Shown: positions 1-7,168, counted from the stretch's first letter. The stretch is 12,009 nucleotides of DNA from Endomicrobium sp. (GCA_031264425.1 JAISDY010000119.1:1-12009); one strand, 5' to 3'. Notes: a model not told the origin generated them from the letters alone. Program-made: numbers and translations.

Positions 1-167
1 GCTCCGTAACTTACCAGCAGCCCCCACTTCGTTACATCCAACATCCCCATGTTTATCAACGTCTTGCTTACGTACGGCATGTTCGTTCTGCACAGATAAA
101 AACTAAAGTACGCTAAAAACGCTAATAAAAACATCACTAACTTGCTGCTTCTTATTTCTCTTATCAT
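1..167 (-). CDS. MFS transporter, organophosphate:phosphate antiporter-like (N-terminal fragment, leaves window)
   Basis: Partial gene. The first 55 codons are visible and the rest lies beyond position 1. The start is an ATG at 167-165, preceded by a purine-rich ribosome binding site (AAGGGGAAAGGG, about 168-180). Residues 9-26 form a hydrophobic first membrane helix, followed by FYLCRTNMPYVSK (23-35), then a second helix beginning around TKWGLLVSYG. A helix-1 arginine followed by T/K-N and a proline is characteristic of the GlpT/UhpT/UhpC group, where the equivalent arginine (R45 in E. coli GlpT) contacts the substrate phosphate; here it would be R27. I infer an inner-membrane sugar-phosphate or glycerol-phosphate exchanger or sensor. 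With so little sequence, another MFS subfamily remains possible. Codons in this fragment end in G more often than in the neighbouring genes. Confidence 0.6.
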   Translation of the reverse strand, partial: MIREIRSSKLVMFLLAFLAYFSFYLCRTNMPYVSKTLINMGMLDVTKWGLLVSYG

Positions 168-199
168 TCCCTTTCCCCTTCTATAGTTATGGTATATAA

Positions 200-218
200 T
201 TTATGAGACAGGCATAAA
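200..218. repeat. Short inverted repeat in leader of the MFS gene
   Basis: TTTATG (200-205) and CATAAA (213-218) are perfect inverted arms with a 7-base spacer, about 35 bases upstream of the MFS start codon. The position would suit an operator or a small leader hairpin. The region is very AT-rich, so chance is a real alternative. The rest of 168-384 shows AT-rich sequence without a clear gene, a convincing promoter pair or a GC-rich terminator. Confidence 0.2.
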
Positions 219-384
219 AGAAAATCTTCTCTTTAACTTATAATAATATATCTATGTGTATTTTCGGAATTGGATTTGTAAATTTTTTGCGAATTTTTAT
301 AATTTATCTCACAACATGTTCTTTAAGAGTCAGGAAAAAAGAAAAGAAATTTACGGAAGGTTCTTAGACAAAAAAGATCGTTTT

Positions 385-786
385 TCATTTTAAACTGTCT
401 TTTGTAAAAAAATGAGGCAGCAAATCCTGTATTTTAAAGATTTTTAGGATGCTATTTTGAGAATTTATAATAATGTCGGCGTTTAAAGCGAGTTCAAGGA
501 TAGACTGGCAACAAGCTCCGCAAGGGAAAACGTCAGATTTAGGCGTCCACAAAGCTAAAGCTTTTATTTTCTTGTCGCCGTTTGACACAGCGTTGAATAA
601 AGCAGAACGTTCGGCGCAATTTGTAAGACCATATGAAGCATTCTCAATATTTGTGCCAAGATAAATTTTATTAGTTTCGGTTAAAACCGCGCTTCCTACA
701 GCATATCCGGAATAAGGAGAATAGCTGTTGTAAGACGCCTTTTTAGCAGCTTCCATAAGCTCTTTATAGTCTAAATTCATATTCAT
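385..786 (-). CDS. cdd: Cytidine deaminase
   Basis: Zinc-dependent hydrolytic deamination of cytidine/deoxycytidine to uridine/deoxyuridine, a cytosolic pyrimidine salvage step. At 133 residues the protein has the usual length of the homotetrameric bacterial CDA. All signature elements are visible: the substrate loop GTNIENASYG (44-53), the catalytic N-CAE motif with zinc ligand C57 and proton-shuttling E59, and the second zinc site PCGAC with C89 and C92. The N-terminal YSPYSGYAVGSAV (22-34) is typical. The start is ATG at 786-784; another ATG two codons downstream is equally possible because no strong ribosome binding site precedes either. The gene follows the glycosyltransferase gene by 60 bases and may have its own promoter there. 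Its product (uridine) would feed the pyrimidine-nucleoside phosphorylase encoded upstream in the cluster. Confidence 0.95.
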   Translation of the reverse strand: MNMNLDYKELMEAAKKASYNSYSPYSGYAVGSAVLTETNKIYLGTNIENASYGLTNCAERSALFNAVSNGDKKIKALALWTPKSDVFPCGACCQSILELALNADIIINSQNSILKIFKIQDLLPHFFTKDSLK

Positions 787-825
787 CTATAAATAAATCT
801 ATATTTATTTTCCGACTTATGCAAT

Positions 826-831
826 ATTATA
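826..831 (-). promoter_or_regulatory. Possible -10 box upstream of cdd
   Basis: On the minus strand this reads TATAAT, a perfect -10 consensus, about 40 bases before the cdd start, between the glycosyltransferase stop (847) and cdd. No good -35 hexamer sits 16-18 bases further upstream. In an AT-rich gap this could be chance, so the call is tentative. Confidence 0.3.
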
Positions 832-846
832 ACAAATTACTAAACG

Positions 847-2355
847 TTAAACCTGATTTGAAAATAAAATGTCTTCTTTTGTTTCGGCAATTATATTAAT
901 TTTGTAGTTGCCGGAAACTTTTACTTCAAAATAGTCTCTATAAGAAAGAAAAAAATACTTTTTGCCTGATCTCATCATTCTGTAAAAATCTTCGTCGGAC
1001 AAACCTTTCTCATTTGCATCTTCTATTTCAACACTATTATCGTAAGGATTATAAGCGCCTATAACTCTGCGTCCTGTAAAGAATTCAAAAATTGAAGAGT
1101 AAAACTTAGGTCTTCCCGTGGTGTATATAGGCTCTTTTATCGCTGTCATCGCGGGAATAAGCTCTACAGAATAGATATGATGGCGAGCATCAAGAGTTTT
1201 TGGCAACAGTTTAAATGCGCATAATATGGCAAAAAGTAACATTATAAAAATAAAAGTTATAACTATGGCGTTTCTATTTTTAAAAACCCTATATATTCCG
1301 GAAGCGGACAGAATTGCAAGAGGAACATATATAGGAACAATAAAATAATACTCATGCCCTTTTAGAAAATGAACAAGGAACAGCGGCAGCAAAGCCCAAA
1401 TAAGCGTAAATTTTTCAAAAGAGACGACAAATAGTGATTTTTCTTTCAATATCTTTTTGGAGGAAAAAAATATTCCTATCATGGCAAAAATAAGCCAAGG
1501 TTCATAATTTGCAGCAAGGATATTCACATATGTGTGCCACTGTGAGCCCACGAAAGGACTGCCTGTTCCGCTTGCTCCGGTGAGAATCTTATACGGCGTA
1601 GCCAAGTACTCTTTTAAAAAAACTTCGCCGTACATTTTGTAAGCGACAACATACCATGGCAAAACTAGAAACGCGGCAAGCAAACAAGAAAAATACAAAT
1701 GTTTGTTTGTAAATACCTTTTTTCTTTCTTCCAAACTTAACGCATAGCAAAAAACTACGGGCAAAACCGTAAGTCCTAAAGATTGTCTTATTAACACGGA
1801 TAGCGCGAGAAAAATACCAAATAAGTAATAGTATGCCGATTTGTTTTTTGAAACTGCAAAATAAAAACTTACAGCTGAAAAAGCAAAAAATACGGCAAAA
1901 ATTCCATCGGGGAGCAGACTTCTAGCGTGATACAAAAATTGTTGCGTAAGAAGCAAAACTCCTGAACTTACAAAAGCAAAAATATAATCATATTGCTTTT
2001 CTAAAATAAAAAACATAAACAATACGCAAGAAAAGCACAGAATTACAGCAGGGAGCCGCATTGAAAACGAATTAAATCCTAAAAATTTCCCCGAAATCGC
2101 GAATAACCAATACAGAAGTATTCCTTTTGAATCTCCAAAGAAAGGCTTGTCAACAAAAGTCATTGTTACAAAATCGTGGTTGCGTATCATTGATTGAGAT
2201 ATGTTTGCATATATATAACTGTCTGTTGAAAGAGGATTAGCTCCAAGATTATTAAAAACTATATAACCGCCGATTAGAGCTAAGAAAACAAATAAAAAAT
2301 TTCTTGATAAAAAAATATCCTTTCTTCTAAAAAAGTTTATAATTGTTCTATTCAC
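847..2355 (-). CDS. GT39/ArnT-like membrane glycosyltransferase (PMT_2-type)
   Basis: A 502-residue polytopic membrane protein resembling the dolichyl-phosphate-mannose mannosyltransferase/ArnT superfamily, which transfers a sugar from a polyprenyl-phosphate carrier to lipid A, protein or another envelope acceptor. Roughly ten hydrophobic segments are seen between residues 19 and 381, followed by a soluble C-terminal domain of about 115 residues. The first large loop shows the family layout: an Asp after helix 1 (TDSYIYANISQSM, 44-56), a DKP motif at 69-71 matching the EKPPL region, then YW (82-83) and RLP (100-102). ARSLLPDG (144-151) matches the next conserved loop. Differences from consensus are S46 where Glu is usual and extra residues after DKP. 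The start is GTG at 2355-2353 with GGAG at 2361-2364 spaced five bases. Acceptor and donor cannot be read from sequence. Confidence 0.75.
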   Translation of the reverse strand: MNRTIINFFRRKDIFLSRNFLFVFLALIGGYIVFNNLGANPLSTDSYIYANISQSMIRNHDFVTMTFVDKPFFGDSKGILLYWLFAISGKFLGFNSFSMRLPAVILCFSCVLFMFFILEKQYDYIFAFVSSGVLLLTQQFLYHARSLLPDGIFAVFFAFSAVSFYFAVSKNKSAYYYLFGIFLALSVLIRQSLGLTVLPVVFCYALSLEERKKVFTNKHLYFSCLLAAFLVLPWYVVAYKMYGEVFLKEYLATPYKILTGASGTGSPFVGSQWHTYVNILAANYEPWLIFAMIGIFFSSKKILKEKSLFVVSFEKFTLIWALLPLFLVHFLKGHEYYFIVPIYVPLAILSASGIYRVFKNRNAIVITFIFIMLLFAILCAFKLLPKTLDARHHIYSVELIPAMTAIKEPIYTTGRPKFYSSIFEFFTGRRVIGAYNPYDNSVEIEDANEKGLSDEDFYRMMRSGKKYFFLSYRDYFEVKVSGNYKINIIAETKEDILFSNQV

Positions 2356-2429
2356 AAATACTCCGGATTTCTATTTAGATTTCCCTGCCGCATAATTGAC
2401 GAGAGCCCCAAATTTTTATTTGATTATTT

Positions 2430-2457
2430 ATAATAGGAATAGGAGTGATTTTATCAA
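2430..2457 (-). promoter_or_regulatory. Probable sigma70-type promoter for the glycosyltransferase gene
   Basis: Reading the minus strand, TTGATA (2457-2452) and TATTAT (2435-2430) each match five of six consensus bases and are separated by 16 bases. Initiation would fall near 2423, giving a leader of about 68 bases before the GTG start. The gap between recJ and this gene is the longest in the window apart from 168-384, which fits a transcription-unit boundary. Confidence 0.4.
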
Positions 2458-2471
2458 ATTTTTATAAAATC
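2447..2471. repeat. 8-bp inverted repeat across the recJ stop codon
   Basis: GATTTTAT (2447-2454) and ATAAAATC (2464-2471) are perfect inverted arms with a 9-base loop. The repeat covers the recJ TGA stop and the -35 element of the putative downstream promoter. The stem is all but two pairs A-T and has no T-run after it on the minus strand, so it is a poor intrinsic terminator. An operator or simple AT-rich coincidence are alternatives. Confidence 0.3.
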
Positions 2472-4494
2472 AGTACGACGGCTTTATATCCAATACGTAT
2501 AGCTGGGCTGTTCTATTGTCTCTTCTTCCCGTTAACTCTATATTGAAAGCTATGTCTAACGATAATTCTGATTGAACAAATTTAGCAAGTTTAGAATTGC
2601 CCCAAAATACGGCGGTTGCGTTTCTGCTTCCTTTTTGGGAAATTTTGAATTTTAAATGCTCGCCCCTGTTTCCAAAAACGAATATTTCCGTAGGCGTTGC
2701 TTTTTTTATACAAAATACAGGGCATGAATTTCCTATGCCAAAAGGCTGCATCATTTCCACTTGGTTGTAATAATTAACCGTTATGTCTGAAATTTTTAAT
2801 TCTCCCTCAATTAAAATAGTATTTAAAAACGGCGTTTCTTTTAAATTTTTATCGGCATATTCGCATATTCTTTCTATAAATTCGTCACTTTTGGAATCTT
2901 CCAAAGTAAAGCCTGCGGCTTGACTATGCCCGCCGTATTTTATGAGAATATCTTTTACGCTCTCCAAAGCGGCGACAACGTCAAAACCTTCAACCGATCT
3001 TACCGCTCCTGTAGCCTCTTTCCCGTCGCTTATAAACAAAAAGACAGGTTTTGCGTAAGTCTTTACCATTTGCGATGCGACAATACCGGTAACGCCATGG
3101 TCAAGATTTGAAGCTTTTACTATCAAAACTTTATCGTTTTCAGGGTTGCATTGTTCTTTTAAAAGATGTTTAAATTGCTTAATATTTTCAGATTGAATGT
3201 ATCGTCTGTTTTCATTCAATTTGATTATTTCCTGATACAGCTCTTTTGCTTTTGAGACGTCTTTTGTCATAAGAAGTTCTACGGAAAGTTTCCCCTTGTG
3301 CATACGCCCTGAAGAATTTATTACGGGCGTAATGTTCCACGACACCAACTTTGCCGTAATGTTTTCTATTTCTTTTGAAGCAAAAGCGTCGTCAAGCAAG
3401 AGTCCGAGCCCCGGTCTTGCATGCGGATTGTCTTTTATTATCCTTAATCCCTCTTTAACAATAATTCTGTTTTCATCGTTTAAAGGCATTGAATCGGCAA
3501 TAGTTCCAAGCGCACAAAGGTCAAGATTCGCCTCATAGAAGGTCTTTAAAATTTTCTCATTTGAGATTTTTTCTATATATGCTTTTTTTAGTTCGTCCAT
3601 ATCTTCTGCCGCCACGCCAATAACCGTTACTTTATCTCCTAAAAGAGCGTCTTTTTTTATTAAAAAATCTTTTAGTTCAGAACTGTTTACATAAATTTTA
3701 AAAGACGCTCTTAAATCGTATTTTGCTTCAAGTATAGATTTAAAATCAGATTTTTTTATCTCTAAACCGTTTTTTAAACTCAAACATCTGCCTGAAAAAT
3801 TTTCGCCGTTTTGTTTGGCGTAATACAAAATGATATTTTTATCGTATTCTTTAGAAAAACTGAGCGCCAACGCTTGAGCCAGTTTTAACACTACAACGCA
3901 CCCCGCTATATATTTGAAAGGATAGTTTGAATTTATAATTTTAGGGTTTATTATTGCATAGGCGTTAGGAGAACATTCGCAAGGGGGCTCGTGGTGGTCT
4001 GTAAGTATAACGTCTATTCCTAGAGTTTGGGCATAATAAATTTCTTTGTTTGAAGATATGCCGCAATCAACCGTAATTAAAACTTTAACTTTTTCCGACG
4101 CATACTTTGAAATAACATCCTTATTTAATCCATATCCCTCGTCGGCAGGCACATACCATTCTATAATGCCGCCAAGTTTTCGCACAGTGTCCACAATTAT
4201 GTTAACTGAGGAAACTCCGTCAACATCCCTGTCGCCATAAACTAAAATAACTTCTTTTTTGTCTAAAGCTTTTCTTAACCTTTCAACTGCTTTAGGCATA
4301 TCCGGAAATAAGAAAGGATTGTGCAAATACTCAACGCCGCCATAGATAAATTCCTTTGCTTTTTCTACGGTGTCTATTCCTCGCGCGACAAGTATTTGAG
4401 CTATTTTTGAAGCTGACGGTAAAGACGAGGCTATCGCTGACGTTTTTGACGGATCTGCTTTAACTTCTTTCCAGATTTTCTCCGTATCGCTCAT
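2470..4494 (-). CDS. recJ: Single-stranded-DNA-specific exonuclease RecJ (with insertion)
   Basis: RecJ degrades single-stranded DNA 5' to 3' in recombination and mismatch/base-excision repair, using two metal ions held by DHH-family motifs. Visible motifs in order: GDRDVDG (87-93), TVDCGIS (141-147), TDHHEPP (165-171), INPK...YPFKYIAG (182-198), LCALGTIADSMPL (326-338), INSSGRM (392-398), DHGVTGIVAS (465-474), AVRSVEGFDV (497-506), the DHHA1 signature GGHSQAAGF (521-529), and PFGIGNSCPVF (584-594) ahead of an OB-like C-terminal domain. All expected metal-binding aspartates and histidines appear present, so it should be active. At 674 residues it exceeds the common 560-580 because of about 110 extra residues (roughly 212-322). 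ATG at 4494 has AAGGAA (4503-4508) eight bases upstream. It follows deoA by 63 bases, probably in the same transcript. Confidence 0.93.
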   Translation of the reverse strand: MSDTEKIWKEVKADPSKTSAIASSLPSASKIAQILVARGIDTVEKAKEFIYGGVEYLHNPFLFPDMPKAVERLRKALDKKEVILVYGDRDVDGVSSVNIIVDTVRKLGGIIEWYVPADEGYGLNKDVISKYASEKVKVLITVDCGISSNKEIYYAQTLGIDVILTDHHEPPCECSPNAYAIINPKIINSNYPFKYIAGCVVVLKLAQALALSFSKEYDKNIILYYAKQNGENFSGRCLSLKNGLEIKKSDFKSILEAKYDLRASFKIYVNSSELKDFLIKKDALLGDKVTVIGVAAEDMDELKKAYIEKISNEKILKTFYEANLDLCALGTIADSMPLNDENRIIVKEGLRIIKDNPHARPGLGLLLDDAFASKEIENITAKLVSWNITPVINSSGRMHKGKLSVELLMTKDVSKAKELYQEIIKLNENRRYIQSENIKQFKHLLKEQCNPENDKVLIVKASNLDHGVTGIVASQMVKTYAKPVFLFISDGKEATGAVRSVEGFDVVAALESVKDILIKYGGHSQAAGFTLEDSKSDEFIERICEYADKNLKETPFLNTILIEGELKISDITVNYYNQVEMMQPFGIGNSCPVFCIKKATPTEIFVFGNRGEHLKFKISQKGSRNATAVFWGNSKLAKFVQSELSLDIAFNIELTGRRDNRTAQLYVLDIKPSY

Positions 4495-4557
4495 TGTAAA
4501 AATTCCTTAGACAGAAGAAGCAAATGAAATAGGGCGCGCGATAATTCTCAAATAAAA

Positions 4558-5886
4558 TCATAATAGCGCAATAATCCTCTTGCCATAAACTTTTCCTGCC
4601 ATTTTTATATTTTTATCCTCTATATTAGATACAATGTAAGCGTCTGATAAAACCGTTTCAGCCTCATCTATATGCACGGACAAGTTGTACGCAAGCTCGG
4701 CTATAACTTCGCCTTTTTCAACGTAATCATTTAATTTTTTATGAAAAACAATACCGGCAGAATAGTCTATTTTGTCTTCTTTTCTATCTCTTCCCGCTCC
4801 TATCAGCATTTCCGATGTCCCTACAGTTCTTGTATCAATATATGAAATATATCCCGAGTTTGCAGCTTTTATTTCTCTGGAGTATTTAGCTTTCGGTAGG
4901 ATAGTGTCCGGAGCGTCTATAACGCGCGCTTCGCCACCCTGCAGTCTAATAATTTCTTTTAACTTTTCCAACGCTTTTCCATTATTAATTTGTTTTTGAG
5001 CCGCACTTTCTGCTTCTTCAATCGTGGATGCTTTTTTTGAATTTAAAATTATCAAAGCGCTAAGATACACGGAAAGTTCAAATAAATCGTTCTTTAAATT
5101 ACCTTTTAGTATCTCTATCGCCTGCTTTATTTCAAGAGAATTCCCTGCGCAGTTGCCAAGCGGCGTGTTCATATCCGTAACAACGGCAGAAGTATTTAAT
5201 CCAAATTTCTTACCTATCTTTATCATCTTTTGCGCAAGTTCTTTAGCCTCGGTTTCTTTTTTCATGAAAGCGCCGGTTCCCGCTTTAACGTCTAAAACAA
5301 GAGTTTTTGCCCCTTCGGCAATTTTTTTGGACATAATGCTTGCCGAGATAAGCGATATGCTTTCCACGGTAGCCGTAGAATCTCTGAGAGCGTACATTTT
5401 TTTGTCAACAGGAGCAATTTCTAAAGTTTGCCCTATTATGGCTGCTCCTGCCAATTCCAAAATATTTAAAAATTCTTTTTTGTCTATGTTTGTTCTAAAT
5501 CCCGGAATAGATTCCAATTTATCAAGAGTGCCGCCCGTATGTCCGAGGCTTCTGCCCGCCATCATGGGAACGCATATGCCAAGACTCGCGACAATAGGGA
5601 CTATAATCAAAGATGTTCCGTCTCCAACGCCTCCTGTGGAATGTTTATCGGAAACGGGCGTATCAAGGAAAGACAAATCCAATTTATCGCCAGACTTAAT
5701 CATGGCGTCCGTTAAAAGAAAAGTTTCGTCATCGTCCATACCGTTTAAAAATACAGACATCAAAAAAGCGGACATTTGGTAGTCGGGTATATCGCCGTTG
5801 TTATATCTAAAAATTAAAAAGTCTATTTCTTCTTTTGAAAGTTTTTGATTATTTCTCTTTTTTAATATAACATCATACGCCCTCAT
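4558..5886 (-). CDS. deoA/pdp: Pyrimidine-nucleoside (thymidine/uridine) phosphorylase
   Basis: Phosphorolysis of uridine, deoxyuridine or thymidine to free base plus (deoxy)ribose 1-phosphate, in the cytosol. The 442-residue length fits class II nucleoside phosphorylases. Seen in order: the phosphate-binding loop SDKHSTGGVGDGTS (79-92), the family signature AGRSLGHTGGTLDKLESI (110-127), and the base-binding cluster R168, S183 and K187, with H82. These have the same relative spacing as H85, R171, S186 and K190 of E. coli DeoA. VLDVKAGTGAFMK (197-209) follows. The C-terminal alpha/beta domain (about 335-440) is complete. ATG at 5886 directly abuts the punA TAG stop, with AAAGGAG (5895-5901) eight bases upstream, so the two phosphorylases are translationally linked. 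Sequence does not settle strict thymidine versus broad uridine/thymidine specificity; the broad Pdp type seems likelier given the ribose-phosphate neighbours. Confidence 0.95.
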   Translation of the reverse strand: MRAYDVILKKRNNQKLSKEEIDFLIFRYNNGDIPDYQMSAFLMSVFLNGMDDDETFLLTDAMIKSGDKLDLSFLDTPVSDKHSTGGVGDGTSLIIVPIVASLGICVPMMAGRSLGHTGGTLDKLESIPGFRTNIDKKEFLNILELAGAAIIGQTLEIAPVDKKMYALRDSTATVESISLISASIMSKKIAEGAKTLVLDVKAGTGAFMKKETEAKELAQKMIKIGKKFGLNTSAVVTDMNTPLGNCAGNSLEIKQAIEILKGNLKNDLFELSVYLSALIILNSKKASTIEEAESAAQKQINNGKALEKLKEIIRLQGGEARVIDAPDTILPKAKYSREIKAANSGYISYIDTRTVGTSEMLIGAGRDRKEDKIDYSAGIVFHKKLNDYVEKGEVIAELAYNLSVHIDEAETVLSDAYIVSNIEDKNIKMAGKVYGKRIIALL

Positions 5887-6729
5887 CTACAAAGCTCCTT
5901 TATTTACAATAAAAGGAATCATATGCTTGATTATTTTTGCCAAACTTTTGCTTACTTTTTTCCCACCTGCAAGAACTTCTTCGTGGCTTAACGGCTTGTC
6001 GTTTATCCCAGATGCCATGTTTGAGACATAAGCAAGTCCCAAAATCTTAAACTTCATGTGAGCGGCTGCTGTAGCTTCATATACGACAGACATGCCCTCG
6101 ACGTCGCCGCCAAGCATTCTGTAAGCTTTTACCGAAGCAGGCGTTTCGTAAGCAGGTCCAGAAACGCCAAAATAAATGCCGTCTTTTGCTTTTATGTTGA
6201 ATTTTTTTGCCATATTCAAAGCTTTCTTTCTTAAGGCATAATCATATACGTTTTCCATGTTGGGGAAACGGTCGCCAAACTCTTCAAAATTAGAGCCTAT
6301 TAAAGGGCTGTTGCCGGTAAAATCTATATGATCTTTCAAAACAACAATATCTCCCACGTCGTATTTTTTCTTTAAAGCGCCTACGGCTGCCGTAAGCACA
6401 AGCGTTTTAATTCCCAAAAATTTCATAACTCTTACATAATAAATCACATCTTGGGGAGAATGCCCCTCATAATAGTGAAAACGTCCGTTAAAAATCAACA
6501 GATCAACCCCTCTGTAAGAACACAACAGCAGCTCGCCAACATGTCCCGGAGCCGTTGCTTTGGGGAAATGCGGAATTTTAGAGTATTTAATTACTTTGCG
6601 TATATCAAACTGTAAAGAAATTTCTCCAAGCCCCGAGCCTGCGATAACGGCTATTGCGGGTTTAAAATTTTTTTCAGAAAGAATTACTTTTCTCGTTTCT
6701 TGAATTCTTTTGAGTATATTTAATTTCAA
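5887..6729 (-). CDS. punA: Purine nucleoside phosphorylase, trimeric class
   Basis: Cleaves inosine/guanosine (and deoxy forms) with phosphate to base plus (deoxy)ribose 1-phosphate. Positions below count from the ATG at 6747. GSGLG (37-41) and NGRFHYYEGH (87-96) are the phosphate and sugar loops. SGPAYET (196-202) supplies E201 and VSNMASG (241-247) supplies N243, the Glu/Asn pair that selects 6-oxopurines in trimeric PNPs. GMSVVYE (218-224) is the ribose-side motif. TAAVGAL (119-125) replaces the usual TNAAGG. I choose TTG at 6729-6727 as start (280 residues): the sequence AAAGAGGA lies six bases before it and the upstream gene stops one base before it, whereas the ATG at 6747 has no ribosome binding site. 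The longer 286-residue form cannot be excluded. The gene runs directly into deoA. Confidence 0.93.
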   Translation of the reverse strand: MKLNILKRIQETRKVILSEKNFKPAIAVIAGSGLGEISLQFDIRKVIKYSKIPHFPKATAPGHVGELLLCSYRGVDLLIFNGRFHYYEGHSPQDVIYYVRVMKFLGIKTLVLTAAVGALKKKYDVGDIVVLKDHIDFTGNSPLIGSNFEEFGDRFPNMENVYDYALRKKALNMAKKFNIKAKDGIYFGVSGPAYETPASVKAYRMLGGDVEGMSVVYEATAAAHMKFKILGLAYVSNMASGINDKPLSHEEVLAGGKKVSKSLAKIIKHMIPFIVNKGAL

Positions 6730-6730
6730 T

Positions 6731-7114
6731 TTATGTCCTCTTTCCATGCTTAAAAAATTCTATCGTAGGGAAACTAGAGCTTGGTCTTATGAGATGACAA
6801 GTTCTAGTTTTTAAAAAGGCATATTTGTTTCTTGTAACACGGAGATCTCCATTTACCATAATAACGTACGTGCCTCTTGCATAATCTGACAATGGTATGC
6901 CAAGTTTTTCTTGCGATTGCGCCGCGTGAGATTCTTTGGACGTTCCGACGGAATCTTGACTCGCATTTAGCGTATCATTTTCAATATGTGGCTGTGAATT
7001 AGAAGAGACAGCGGCAAACAAAAACAAAATGATAACTAAAATCTGCTTTTTAATAAAGTCAAATTCCAAACTTTTCCAGCAAATAAAATTTAAATGCAAT
7101 AATAAGTTTCTCAT
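6731..7114 (-). CDS. Small exported protein of unknown function; possible remnant
   Basis: I do not recognise a family. The frame is open from a TTG at 7174, but ATG at 7114 has AGGA (7122-7125) seven bases upstream and is preferred; TTG at 7069 with GGAAAAG before it is also plausible and would give a cleaner signal peptide. The N-terminal part holds a lysine pair and a hydrophobic run (KKQILVIILFLFAAVSSNS) ending near SQ, which looks like a Sec signal peptide. A low-complexity Ser/Gln/Glu stretch follows, then PLSDYARGTYVIMVNGD and RNKYAFLK, which resembles the C-terminal sorting domains of type IX secretion substrates (inference only). The last 22 or so codons run through an inverted repeat and read as unstructured. 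With nothing but signal peptide, linker and tail, it could be a decayed gene or a short secreted peptide. It sits between deoB and punA. Confidence 0.4.
   Translation of the reverse strand: MRNLLLHLNFICWKSLEFDFIKKQILVIILFLFAAVSSNSQPHIENDTLNASQDSVGTSKESHAAQSQEKLGIPLSDYARGTYVIMVNGDLRVTRNKYAFLKTRTCHLIRPSSSFPTIEFFKHGKRT
6736..6743 (-). promoter_or_regulatory. Ribosome binding site deciding the punA start
   Basis: AAAGAGGA on the minus strand, six bases before TTG at 6729. It falls inside the reading frame if the ATG at 6747 is used, so it favours the TTG start. It also lies within the last codons of the upstream small gene, consistent with translational coupling. Confidence 0.5.
6771..6810. repeat. 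13-bp inverted repeat upstream of punA
   Basis: Arms AAACTAGAGCTTG (6771-6783) and CAAGTTCTAGTTT (6798-6810) pair at 12 of 13 positions. The remaining position is a G-U pair on the plus strand and an A-C mismatch on the minus strand. The 14-base loop contains a further TCT/AGA pair. On the plus strand the stem is followed by five T, like an intrinsic terminator, but no plus-strand gene leads into it. On the minus strand, which is the transcribed one here, it is followed by TTTCCC. It lies within the 3' part of the small exported-protein gene and about 28 bases before the punA ribosome binding site. Confidence 0.6.
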
Positions 7115-7162
7115 AATTAGTTCCTGATCCTTATTTTCAGAATGCATTCCAATCGCATTTAA

Positions 7163-7168
7163 ATTATA
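7163..7168 (-). promoter_or_regulatory. Possible -10 box between deoB and the small exported gene
   Basis: The minus strand reads TATAAT about 50 bases before the ATG at 7114 and 30 bases after the deoB stop. No matching -35 is seen. If real, transcription would begin near 7156, inside the longest open frame, which supports the shorter start for the small gene. Confidence 0.25.

Noticed and set aside
361..405. Intrinsic terminator after cdd
   Set aside because: A-run and T-run arms can pair (around AAAAAGATCGTTTTT) but there is no GC-rich stem and no proper T tail, so it is not supported.
4532..4541. GC-rich GGGCGCGCGA patch between deoA and recJ as a regulatory element
   Set aside because: It is a short self-complementary run without a loop or partner arm. 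It stands out only against AT-rich surroundings.
5024..5782. Long plus-strand open frame opposite deoA (252 codons)
   Set aside because: It lies wholly antisense to a strongly supported nucleoside phosphorylase. Its composition follows from the complementary strand and it shows no recognisable motif or ribosome binding site.
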